Source: Massariosphaeria phaeospora (lineage: Eukaryota; Ascomycota; Dothideomycetes; Pleosporales). Taken from it: a DNA stretch of 64,000 bases. The notes under the pieces are model-generated. The model ran no database searches. It was not told the DNA's origin and saw only the letters and a list, made by a program, of their open reading frames with translations. A program made the translations under genes and the position numbers. The stretch covers positions 1,054,001 through 1,118,000 of the forward strand of contig JAADJZ010000008.1 of NCBI GenBank assembly GCA_011032825.1. Reading direction: 5' to 3'. Shown in pieces: positions 46,524 through 56,449 of this stretch (positions are counted from its first letter, which is position 1; every line of letters starts with the position of its first letter).

Positions 46524-47005
46524 AATGGGTTGTTCAAGCTAGCGACATAATATCAAGGTGATGGAAGGATGCCCAGGTGGTGCCTAAATACCTAGGTAAG
46601 AGATGTAAGGGTCGTCCACTGTAAGTTAACCGGATTGGTGGGTTGCGCTTGCCCCATCTGGATACAGTGTCAACATCCAGACAACAGCAATGAAGTCTCC
46701 AGTACAAGGTTTTAAACTTAGTTCCTTCGTTCCAATCATCCACGGGCGCCGCTGATTAGGTCAAAATGCAAGTCCTGTGCGTACTGCAAATTTCGTAAAC
46801 TGAGCTTCAATACTCATGCTTTTGTATCATGTCGACAAGCAGCAGCAGATAAAGTAGATGGATGCATTCTGGCCTTCTGAACACGGTGTAGTCGTTTAAT
46901 ATTGGTTGTTCATGACCGCGAACTTATGAAAAGGCCTTGTGCCGTCATATATAAGCTCCAGAGCTACCAAGAGCGTTTCCCGCGGATCCGCCTTGTCGCA
47001 CCCTT
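46524..47005. other. DCL2 promoter region
   Basis: A 482-bp spacer between the DCL2 start and the 3' end of the proteasome gene. No clear TATA box or repeat is visible. Confidence 0.5.
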
Positions 47006-48022
47006 CTACAGATTTGTCAAGTAGTCCTCGACCTCTGTTGGGCTCAGCTTTCTGAACCTAGGGCCTTGCGCTCCCTCCACCCCCTCAAATCCCAGTAACC
47101 TGTCCTCTGGTGGACCGACGATGCCGATCTCGACAGTATCTCCATTCATCTCGCCTTCTATCGTTTCCTTTAACGTAAGCAGCGCGATGTGGATGGCATC
47201 TTCCAACTCAAGGCCCTCGGTGTACCGCTTCTCAAGGAAGGTCTTTGCGCTCGTCGCACTCTTGCCGATTGCCGTCGCTTTCCACGGGAAATAGCTGCCG
47301 CTGGGATCCACCTGGTACAGACTCGGCCCGCCCTTGAGGATACCACCGGTTTTGCCGGTCAGCTTCTTCTTTTCCGGATCCTCTTCCTCGGTATCTGTGG
47401 CTTCTGACTCTGGCTCAATGCCATCGTCCCAGCCTGCAATGAGTAAGCTGACCCCGTATGGTCGAACTCCACCTGACTGCGTAGCTTCCTGCATGACACG
47501 GGCTACGTCCTGCACCAATATCCTCGTAGGTGGGTACTCGTTGTAAACGCGCTTGTAGCCGGTATGTGACACTTTTCGAGCCTTGTCAACAAGCACTCGA
47601 TAGTCGGGTCCCATGCCGGAATAGACCATGCCGATGTTCGGGGTTATCAGGCTAACCTTCGACGAGGATGACGAGTCGATCAGCGGTGAGGAGGACTTCT
47701 TCTCGGTCGCAAGGACAATGCCATTGGTAGCTAGAGAATATGAGCAAAAAACAGGTAATCTTCGGCGGCCACTAGAACGTACCCTTGATTCCCAGCGAGG
47801 TGACACCTTGGTTGACTGCATTGAGGGCGTATTCTGCCAGGATATTAGCAGCTATGCATCAGGCCCACTAAGAGCTCTGGAACAGAGATCTGATTGTCCA
47901 TACCTATCTGAACAAGCTTTCCGCTGTAGACATGTTAGCAATCACATTGTGTATGCAGAGCGAAGACCAAATGTTTACCTAGGCGAGAATGTGGTGAGAG
48001 AGAACGAGTATCGATCAGCCAT
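47006..48022 (-). CDS. PRE8: 20S proteasome subunit alpha-2
   Basis: The model is complement(join(47006..47730, 47783..47833, 47904..47923, 47979..48022)), 279 residues, including a 20-nt exon 2. It is an alpha-ring subunit of the 20S core particle and helps form the gated entry to the protease chamber. The alpha-subunit N-terminal signature is complete ([15 protein letters not shown] then [13 protein letters not shown]), followed by GIVLATEKK and [14 protein letters not shown]. The later [18 protein letters not shown] block is also typical. Between about residues 155 and 190 an acidic then Lys/Gly-rich insertion ([16 protein letters not shown]) lengthens the usual about 250-residue subunit. 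Alpha subunits are not proteolytic. It shares a 483-bp divergent promoter with a RING-CH E3 gene. Confidence 0.95.
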
Positions 48023-48505
48023 GATGATTCCTGTGTAGACCGATGCAGCTGTTTACGGAGATATAGGGAATTGCGACCAAAGGTAGAGCTGTAATTGCGG
48101 GGTGGAGGTATAGGGTGGTGCGAGCTGGCGGCAAACGAAGCTGGAGCTTTCGTTAGGCAGCTTGGAGACGCGGTCAAGTCTTGGCGATACGCATCACGTG
48201 TGCTGAAGCTTGGGCCATGTACCCAACCGGCCCGCAGGGCTTTTGTTCGCCTTTGACTTTCCGCCGGTTTCCACCACCACACCACCCATACGTCGTCCGC
48301 GAAGTCTGACACCGTGTCTCTTCGTACCGCCAGAAGAACCGGGAAGCTCTGACCTTAGCTACCGTATTGCCGAAGACATAAATTGCGCATGTCGCAACCT
48401 GCTTAGATTGATCAACTCTTACCTCTCTATTGTCATGCCTTCGTCCCTGTAAGAGGCGCATTAACCACCGTAGTCCTCTCTCGCTCAATCTTTCCACACT
48501 CAGCC
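48023..48505. promoter_or_regulatory. Divergent promoter: PRE8 / RING-CH E3
   Basis: A 483-bp spacer between two start codons. It contains GGCGGCAAA at 48127-48135, one base off the yeast proteasome element GGTGGCAAA, about 105 bp upstream of the PRE8 ATG. Such elements are not established outside yeasts, so its role is a guess. Confidence 0.5.
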
Positions 48506-49546
48506 ATGTCTTCCTCCGGCTACCAGGCGATGCCAGGATGGTACTGGCCAGATGACGTACCAAACCAAGGCTCAGGAGATGCATCAGCTTCATCATCACG
48601 AGCCCAGGCTCCTCCATCTAGTACCTCTTCTGGCTCCACTCCGCATACGGGACAAGACTCGCAGTCTTCCAGACGACGAACTCATTGGCCGCCCAGACAG
48701 TGTCGGATATGTCTGGAAACCGTACAGCCTACTACTCACGTTCCGTTAGAGAACTTGCCGGACTTCTTGCAGTCAACCCCTAATGTTACGTACGAGGACG
48801 AATCGGGCCGCTTGATCAGACCTTGCCACTGTAAGGGCTCCTCTAAATATGTCCACGAAGCTTGTCTACAGGCGTGGCGCCACGCAGATCCGAGCTATGG
48901 ACGCCGCAATTACTGGCAATGTCCAACATGCGGCTTCAAGTACCGACTCGCCAGGTTGGGGGCTGGCAGATTCGTTGCCAGTGTTAGTAAGTCACTCTTC
49001 CGCATAACCAGTTCTTGTCGAACAGTGTAGTTGATCATTCTTGCAGCTGCCCAAGTCACATTAACCGTCTTGATCCTTGTTTTGGTCGTATTTCTGTTAG
49101 GTTTCGTTGCAGACCCAATCATCAACATGTATCTTGACCCTTGGAGCTACGTAATGCCCTGGTCGAGCTCCAACTACTACTACGACTACGAAGATGATGC
49201 AGCATCATGGACAGAGCACTTTCTGAAAGGATTCACCAGTATGGGAGTCATTGGGTTTTTGAAAGTCATATTCGCGAACCCCTTCTCCATTTTCAGATTT
49301 GGCGGCAGTAGAGGTAGGACTACAGGGCGTGATAGGTACGAGCAAGTGAGCTGGATGATTATCCTAATTGGAGTTTTCACCTTCCTCGTGGTATGTACTC
49401 GGTGCATTGGGATTTTGATTGGTGCGTCTGCTGACTTCAAACAGGCAACATACAAAGGCGTCCGAGCATGGAGCCGTCGCACGCTTGAGAAAGCCGGAGA
49501 ACGAGTCATGGACGTTCAAGGCGAGGAAGACGATGACGACGATTGA
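48506..49546 (+). CDS. RING-CH (MARCH-type) membrane E3 ubiquitin ligase
   Basis: The model is join(48506..48986, 49047..49546), 326 residues. The 60-nt intron has a GTAAGT donor and a CTTGCAG acceptor. After a Ser/Pro/Gln-rich N-terminus of about 65 residues comes a RING-CH zinc domain (C4HC3): QCRICLE, RPCHCKGSSKYVHEACLQAW and WQCPTCGF supply the ligands. A strongly hydrophobic segment (VTLTVLILVLVVFLLGFVAD) follows, then an amphipathic loop and a second hydrophobic segment (SWMIILIGVFTFLVVCT). The tail is acidic (GEEDDDDD). The layout is that of MARCH-type E3 ligases in the endomembrane system, which ubiquitinate membrane proteins. It is much shorter than Doa10. It is divergent from a proteasome subunit gene. 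Confidence 0.9.
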
Positions 49547-49892
49547 GCTCCTGTCTCTAGAGCATTGTATTAATATGACTTGATTTTGTTATATCTGGCA
49601 TTCTATTGAGGTGGTCGAAGCCTGACCCGTAACCGCACATACTTTGAGTTGCCATGGTTCATCAGTACCATGTCAATTAGTCTTCGTGCGAAGATCGAAC
49701 AGCTCACGACAATCCTGCCGGCCCGCACGTTTTGTGTGACCGACTGTGGGACCGTGCTGCTACCGCCTCTGGCGTTGCTATATCAGTCTGGCCCGCTCAT
49801 CAAGCACTTCCTGTGGCCAGAATGAGACTTCGCCCATGGCACATCTTTCAGTAGATTCGCATATTCAACGTGGCAATGCATGCAATAACGCC
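49547..49892. other. Spacer between convergent genes
   Basis: No gene is visible. It carries the 3' ends of the RING-CH gene (plus) and the coiled-coil gene (minus). Confidence 0.5.
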
Positions 49893-51573
49893 TCAACCTA
49901 CACCGCAGCATACCCTCGCCTTCAGCAATACGTTACTTACGTCTACATTCTCTCCCCATTCGTCCCCAAACTTCTCCAAGCACGGGAAAACGCAGAATAG
50001 GAATCTACGGTCCGTGAACACATCACCATCGTCATCCACACCGCTGTCCAGATCATTGATAGACTCCATCTTGTCGTCGTCGTAGTACATGTCTCGGCTT
50101 TCTTCACTCCGGAAGAAGTGGATTTTGTACTGGGCTTTTTGCAGCAACAAAGTGTGTTGCAGATCCGCTGCCGTGTTGAGTATATCAACAAGTGACAGCT
50201 GTGCCACGGTGGTGAGGTTGATGGAGGTAAGGGTAAAGAGTTGGTGGCCTATCTCTCCGGCCAGCCGGTGTAGCAGCTTCTCCCTTTCTTGTTGCAATGC
50301 GTATCTGGCTTCACTTTTCTCTAAAGCGCGAATCGTTGTCCGTCGCCAGGCGCGATAGTCTGGCCCGGTGTTGTGGATATATGCAGCGAGCTGGCGGATC
50401 GGAGAGAGCGGCCCACTCTCAGGCAATCCCACAACGATTGGTTCTCCGAAGATGCGCATGAGCGCATTCGAGATGATAGCTTGATATAAAGCCAAGCGGT
50501 CTCTAGAGTCGATGGATGTGTAATTGGGATAGATGGATCTCAGGGCTTTGCTTGTATCTAGGGGTAGGTTCTTAAAGTTAAGTTTGGAGCGCCGGAAGTT
50601 AGATATGACCCATTCGCGGGCTCGATTTGCAAGTTGGGAAAGCAAATCTGAGAGTGCGCTGTCCGTAACCTGTGAGTCTACGCGCGTGAGTGACGATATG
50701 CTGGATTTCAGCAACAGTAGCTGTTGGAGACGGTCATGGGATTCCTTCTCTGAACGATGAAGGCGATTTGTAAGATCGTTCCATTCGGACTCTCCCTTGA
50801 AAGCGACTTGTTCAAGTTTGGCTTGGTAGTGAGCATCCTGAGAGACAAGCTGGTCTTCTAGTTCGGCGAGTTTGGAGCGCAATTCGTAGTCGTGCTCAAT
50901 ATAGTCATCCCGTTGCATAGTCATTGACACACGATGTCCTATCCGTTGCTCGTGAGCTGCAGAATTCGAGCGTTGCCGAGGGGATGTTTGCTGCGGACTG
51001 TGCTGGAAGGCTCCAGGAGTGCTGTGCGTTTGAGTGTACGTCCCAGACAGCTGGTGTCGATATCCATCAACAGTTTCCCTATACGCCTGCCCGTGTTGCC
51101 GAACTTTGTCCAGCTCTGCCCTTAACTCATCTTGCTCTTCATGTGCCACTATCAAGGCTCGCTCCAGCTCTGCTAGTCTGGTATGCAGATTCGCGTCGTT
51201 TATACCTCCTCCCGAGACACTTCCCTCGCGTTCTTGTTCTGGGTCATCCAAGGTTGAGGCGGCGCTACTGCTTCCATCTTTCTCCTCCTCAGACTTATGC
51301 ATAAGCATTTCATTGAACGGGTTCTTTAGACGCTGTACATCGTCCTTCTTGGACTGCGCAGACGCGATAGCGGCTCGTGGAGGGGTAGTAATGGCCGACA
51401 GTGCCGAGGATTTGGGATTCTTGGAGGTCGATTTCCCGGGTCGTTTCGCCCCAAGCCGACTGGAGAGAACTATTGCAAGTTAGGAGAGAGCGCCAAGTAC
51501 ATTCAAGTGAGGTGTACTATGGGTGCTAGGAACTTCAATCCTTACCGGAGCTCTTCTTCTTCTCCCCTGTCAT
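49893..51573 (-). CDS. Coiled-coil protein of unknown function
   Basis: The model is complement(join(49893..51469, 51546..51573)), 534 residues. The 76-nt intron joins MTGEKKKSS to a second exon, with phase 1 agreeing. The N-terminus (about 1-50) is basic (RLGAKRPGKSTSK). Two heptad-rich coiled coils follow (about 95-145 and 190-255; ARLAELERALIVAHEEQDE-like). They are followed by a folded-looking helical region (about 260-460) that includes ISNALMRIFGEPIVVGLPES and GPDYRAWRRTTIRALEKSEA. An acidic stretch (DDDKMESINDLDSGVDDD) precedes a Cys-containing C-terminus (RFLFCVFPCLEKFGDEWG). A GTAAGT lies near the end, but the sequence beyond it reads protein-like to the stop, so I kept the frame. 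A scaffold or cytoskeletal role is possible. I do not recognise the family. Confidence 0.82.
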
Positions 51574-52063
51574 AACTGATGTAACCTATGTCCGATTTCC
51601 GAAGATGCCGACCGGACTTCTCACCATCTTGCCATTAAGATTTTGGGACTCTAGCGGATTTGGCTTGTCCGCTCGTCGCACGCTGGATCACAGAGCCGAA
51701 TGCGATGTAGGTAAGTGGTGATGAAGGATGCCTAACGTGCAGATCGCGGGGCCATCTTAGCTTCAGCCACACAGCACAGCCACATATTGAGTTCACTCTA
51801 GCTGAGTCCGATCCCGTCCCGTCTACTGGCCTGTTATCAGACCTCAGTGCCTGTCACAGGTGCCTAACCGTCTCAATGCCTCTCAGGCACCAATGTCAAT
51901 GACCTCGAGGCTTTTGGCCTATCCGCTTCGAATGGCATTTTCATTCTCCAATCCTGCGAGACGACTCTTCTGACCAGGCCCTAAGCGACCGATATCGATG
52001 CAGCAAAGGTGTTCACCTATGAACAAACCCTAGTTCGGTGCGACTGAGTCGAAGGTCTACGAG
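51574..52063. promoter_or_regulatory. Divergent promoter: coiled-coil gene / Hsp70-like gene
   Basis: A 490-bp spacer between two start codons. No clear heat-shock element array or TATA box is visible. Confidence 0.45.
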
Positions 52064-54301
52064 ATGAGTAGCGCGTTCCATGTCAGAGGGAGTAACATCC
52101 CATACGCCTTCAATCCAATCTCCAACCATAGCCCCGCTCCAGGCGCCGGTAGCGCTGTAAATGGGAATGCTACTCAAGACCGGTTGATTGTGGGTGTCGA
52201 CTTTGGCACGACCTATAGCGGTGGGTAGTCTGCACTAGCAATATCGGACACAAACAACGGGGCAGCTAATCTTACAAACAGGTGTTGCCGCTGTATATAG
52301 CGCGACACCTGAGGACATCGACATAATCAAGACATGGCCTGGTGGCAATGGTACGCTCAAACAACTGTGCAATGGGGTTTACTCCGTGAAGCTAATCCAG
52401 ATTCCAGGTATCACATCGGATAAAGTTCCCACCGAGATCGCGTACGACATTCCATCTCAGAACAACCCGAGCACCTCAGTAGACAGCTTTGGAAAGCACG
52501 TACGAAACATCAAATGGGGATTCCAATTCAAGCCCGAAGAGACGCGTCTTCGGTGCATAAAGCTCTTCCTCGATAAAAACCAGAAGCTCCCGCATTTCGT
52601 ATCGCCCCTCGAGACCGCCGCCCAACTGCGCAAATATGAAAAGACCGTCATGGAAGCCGTCTCCGACTACCTGGCACAAATACACAAACACACAATGGAG
52701 ACGTTGACGAGAAGATATGGAGAGACCTTCATGAGCATGACGCAAGTCCAGTTCGTCCTCACAGTGCCAGCCGTGTGGTCTGATTCCGCTAAGGATGCGA
52801 CATTGAAGGCAGCAGAGAAAGCAGGAATGGGAGAACGGCATGACCTAAGGTTGATTAGTGAACCTGAGGCAGCTGCAGTCTATACTCTGAGAGCAATCCA
52901 ACCGAACCATCTCAAAATTGGGGACAACTTTATCGTGTGTGATGCTGGTAGGTACCCTGACAGCCGAATTGGGCATTTATACTGATGTTTTAGCGTAGGT
53001 GGCGGTACGGTGGATCTTATTGCGTACAAAATCGCACAGCTCAACCCTTTGCGCGTTGAAGAATCTGCTGTGGGAACGGGCGGTCTTTGCGGCTCCGCAT
53101 TCTTAAACTTCCGTTTTGAAGACCACGTCAAGCAACGCATCGGCACAGAACGTTACGAGATGATGCGAGAAAAAAAAGCCAAAACCTGGAACATGGGACT
53201 GAAGTACTTCGAGGAGTTCGTCAAGCGCAATTTCAGTGAGGATGAGCACAGCGAAGTCAACGTTCCCTTCCCGGGTCTTCCCGATGATGAAGAAGCTGGT
53301 CTGGATTCTGGATTCTTGGTCATGACCGCAGATCAGGTTAAGGACATCTTTGATCCTATAGTGCAGGAGGTGATAAGTCTTGTGGAAGGCCAAGTACGGA
53401 CTATACGCAGCAAGGGTGGCCTCGTATGTGGTATTGTACTGGTGGGAGGATTCGGCCAGAGTAACTATCTGTACAGTCGCATGAAAGCCCACTTTAACAG
53501 TGCTCCACCGCCACCATATACGGAGAGGCCGACACATGCAGTAGCGCTGAGTAGCAATCAGGCGATCGAGGTAAGAAGCAATCCGGAACGAAAGGTGCAA
53601 AGCTGACTACGAGAAGGTTATGCATCCAATGTACGCTTGGACGGCGGTTGTGCGAGGAGCGGTACTAAGGGGCTTAGAAGGCAGCATGGTCGTCAGCAGA
53701 ATGAGCAGATGGCATTATGGAACAAGCTATGCTACCGTCTTCGACGAGGCCAAGCACCCGCTATCCGATAGGTATTCCCCCCTCTCAAACGTGAAGATCA
53801 CCTCCCCATACGCTCTCCCATACCTCCCCTACTGACGCGCCGAAAAAGGTACTACAGCCCCCTCTGGCAAAAATTCATGATCAGCGACAGGATGCAGTGG
53901 CACATCGCAAAGGTGAGCCGACTCTTCTCCGTTCAACACAGCAGCGAGACTTACTAGCATGGCGATAGGGCGCCCAAGTTTCGGAATCCCATCCCATTTC
54001 TTTCCACTACACGCGCAACTTCCGACCAGGGCAGTCCCTCGTTGTAGAAGACGACCTCATTGCGTGCGATTCGGACACCGCGCCTGACGCATACACGAAA
54101 AACCTTATCCATGTCTGCACGTTGACCACCGACCTCAATACTGTGCCGAGAAGCTTGTTTACGCGCCTCACGACAACGACTGGTGTTGAATTCGATAATC
54201 TGGATTTCACGCTAGATATGAAGATTGAGAGTGCGGGGTTGGTGTTTGAGTTGAGGGTGGACCGGGTGAGGTATGGTGCTGTTAGTGCCAAATTCCACTA
54301 G
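52064..54301 (+). CDS. HSPA12-like Hsp70 family ATPase
   Basis: The model is join(52064..52220, 52282..52350, 52408..52947, 52999..53570, 53617..53771, 53849..53912, 53969..54301), 629 residues, with all phases agreeing. The actin-fold nucleotide-binding signatures are present: phosphate 1 DFGTTYSGVAAVYS (about 46-59), phosphate 2 VCDAGGGTVDLIAYK (about 252-266) and adenosine motif VLVGGFGQSNYLYSR (about 403-417). Introns 1 and 3 split phosphate loops 1 and 2. The rest is diverged from canonical Hsp70 and lacks a recognisable EEVD tail or standard substrate-binding domain, as in the HSPA12-like proteins that are amplified in filamentous fungi. These lack a defined role; some may act in non-self recognition or signalling. 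Acceptors of introns 5 and 6 (GAAAAAG, GATAG) are weak but supported by frame. Confidence 0.9.
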
Positions 54302-54981
54302 CATTGGGCATATAGAGGGCACCGCCGTTCTAGAAATCATTGCTGGTGTTAGCCTACATTATTTGGGCCCTCTCGCTTGTGTATCTCTATTTGGGCATCA
54401 TCCCTTGTGCTGGATACAATGGGGTTCGTAAAGGTACAGGCAACCTTTCCTAGACTTGCTGGAATCTCATACACCGTCAAGAGGATTGTTGAAAACCGGT
54501 TAGGGTAGTAGGAAATCAGAGAAGAAGAGGGACGTGTATGGGTACATAAGTCGCGCTGGCACAGACACGTGCCAATTTGGTCTCCAGATTAGATTCGACT
54601 TCGGGCTGATTCGGCCGACGCTCCTCCAGGTCCACGGGTGCATAGACTGCACGTGCGCGAAGTGTTTACCTAGCGCGGACCTGGCGCGTGGGAAGTGGGT
54701 AGGGAGTGGGGTTACTAGGGGGTTACAGGCGGGGTAGCTAAAGCAATGCTGCTGCATCTATGGTGGGGCAGACGGGCTCTCTCTGCTACATTTACTTACT
54801 CTCTCCCTCTCTCCGCTCCCTTTCTACTCTACTCTTTCTGGTCGCTCTTTCACGGTCTCGCTTGCTGCCTATCATTGTATATACACTGGGCAATTGAATT
54901 TGAAGCTCTACAGAGCAAGACACACGGTTTCAACAACGCAAGGCACGCAAGCACGCAAGCACGCAAAGCAAACAAGCTATC
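54302..54981. promoter_or_regulatory. ADH promoter with pyrimidine-rich leader
   Basis: A strongly CT-rich stretch lies at about 54775-54860, followed by an A-rich leader with the direct repeat gcacgcaa (about 54945-54967) just before the ATG. CT-rich blocks near the transcription start are common in highly expressed filamentous-fungal genes. Confidence 0.55.
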
Positions 54982-56220
54982 ATGGCCGAGCTACCGAAGA
55001 AGTACAAAGCCGTTGTGTACGACAAGCCCGGAACCCTCTCCACCAAGATCGAGGAGCTGCATATGCCGGAGCCGGGCCTGGGCGAGGTGTTGGTCAATCT
55101 GTATGTTTCTGTACATCTCCTAGACCTCCCATTCCCTCATCATCTCTTTCTTGCACTCCGCCTTTCCCTCTTCTCACCATGCTAACCCGCCCACCCCCAG
55201 AACCCACTCGGGCGTCTGCCACTCGGACTACGGCATCATGATGAACGCATGGAGCGCCTCCCTCCCCGCGCCCACGCAACCCGGCCAAGTCGGCGGCCAC
55301 GAAGGCGTCGGCACGATAGTGAAAATGGGGCCCGGCACAGCTAACGACGGGGTCAAGCTGGGCGACCGCGTGGGCATAAAGTGGATGGCAAGCATTTGTC
55401 TGAGTTGCGAGGCGTGCAGGGCGGGCGCGGATGCGTGTTGTCCGAATGGGGTGCGTACACACATTACGAAGGGGTGTTGTCATAATGAACGGCGGCTAAT
55501 GACGATAAGAAAATATCCGGCTACTACACGCCCGGCACCTTCCAGCAGTACGTCCTCGCACCCGCCAACTACGTGACGCCCATCCCCGCCTCGCTCGACT
55601 CCGCCGCCGCCGCGCCGCTCCTCTGCGCCGGCCTGACCGTCTACGCCGCACTGCGCAAGAGCAACGCCGCGTCCGGCACCTGGGTCGCCATCTCGGGCGC
55701 AGGCGGCGGCCTCGGCCACCTGGCAGTGCAGTTCTCCGCGCGCGCCATCGGCCACCGCGTCATCGGCATCGACCACTCGAGCAAGAAGGACCTGGTGCTG
55801 GCCAGCGGCGCCGAGCACTTCGTTGCCATCGACACGACGCACGACGTGCCTGCCGCGGTGAAGGCGCTGACGGGCGGCTTGGGCGCGCACGCCGTGCTCG
55901 TGCTGACGGCGAATAATGGCGCGTATGCGACGAGTCTGGACATGCTGCGGTTTGGCGGGCGCATGGTGTGCGTGGGGATTCCCGAGGGCGAGCCCGTGCC
56001 CATTGCGAGCGCGCTGCCGAACGTCATGGTGGCGCGGGCGCTGCAGGTTATCGGGGTTGCGGTTGGGGATCGGAAGGAGGCGATTGAGGCGTTGGAGTTT
56101 GCGGCGCGGGGCGTGGTCAAGTCACATTATCGGGTGGAGAAGATGGACCAGTTGACGAGTGTGTTTCAAGAGATGGAGGAGGGGCGGTTGAAGGGGAGGG
56201 TGGTGTTGGATCTCTCCTAG
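54982..56220 (+). CDS. Zinc-dependent alcohol dehydrogenase (ADH1-like)
   Basis: The model is join(54982..55100, 55201..55450, 55510..56220), 359 residues. It is a medium-chain dehydrogenase, predicted to interconvert primary alcohols and aldehydes with NAD in the cytosol. The catalytic zinc site is visible as GVCHSD (about residue 46) and GGHEGVG (about 70). The structural zinc cysteines are in ICLSCEACRAGADACC. The Rossmann loop is SGAGGGLGHLAVQ (about 187-199), and VIGIDHS carries the acidic residue that selects NAD over NADP. The length fits tetrameric yeast-type ADHs of about 350 residues. Intron 2 (59 nt) contains GGCTAATGAC as a branch site. The MAELPKKYKAVVYDKPG start fits the family. 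Confidence 0.95.
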
Positions 56221-56449
56221 GGGAACAGAGGGGGTGCTTGTATTGTTGACTGTGACTTTAAACGTACTTGTGATATATATAACTCTGATGAGTTGGCGTA
56301 CAGGCTCATATATCGAAAGCATTGGAGCGATAATCTTGAGAAGACCGACCCATCTTTGCGCCATGCCCCGTATTCACCTTTTGAACCATACCATTGCCAA
56401 CGCCGAAATCCGAGACCGGAACACCATCCGTTATGTATCACCTATCCTC

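Noticed and set aside
49893..49941. GTAAGT near the end of the coiled-coil gene as a donor for a further exon
   Set aside because: The downstream reading VSNVLLKARVCCGVG is protein-like and stops soon, and I found no matching acceptor with a continuing frame.
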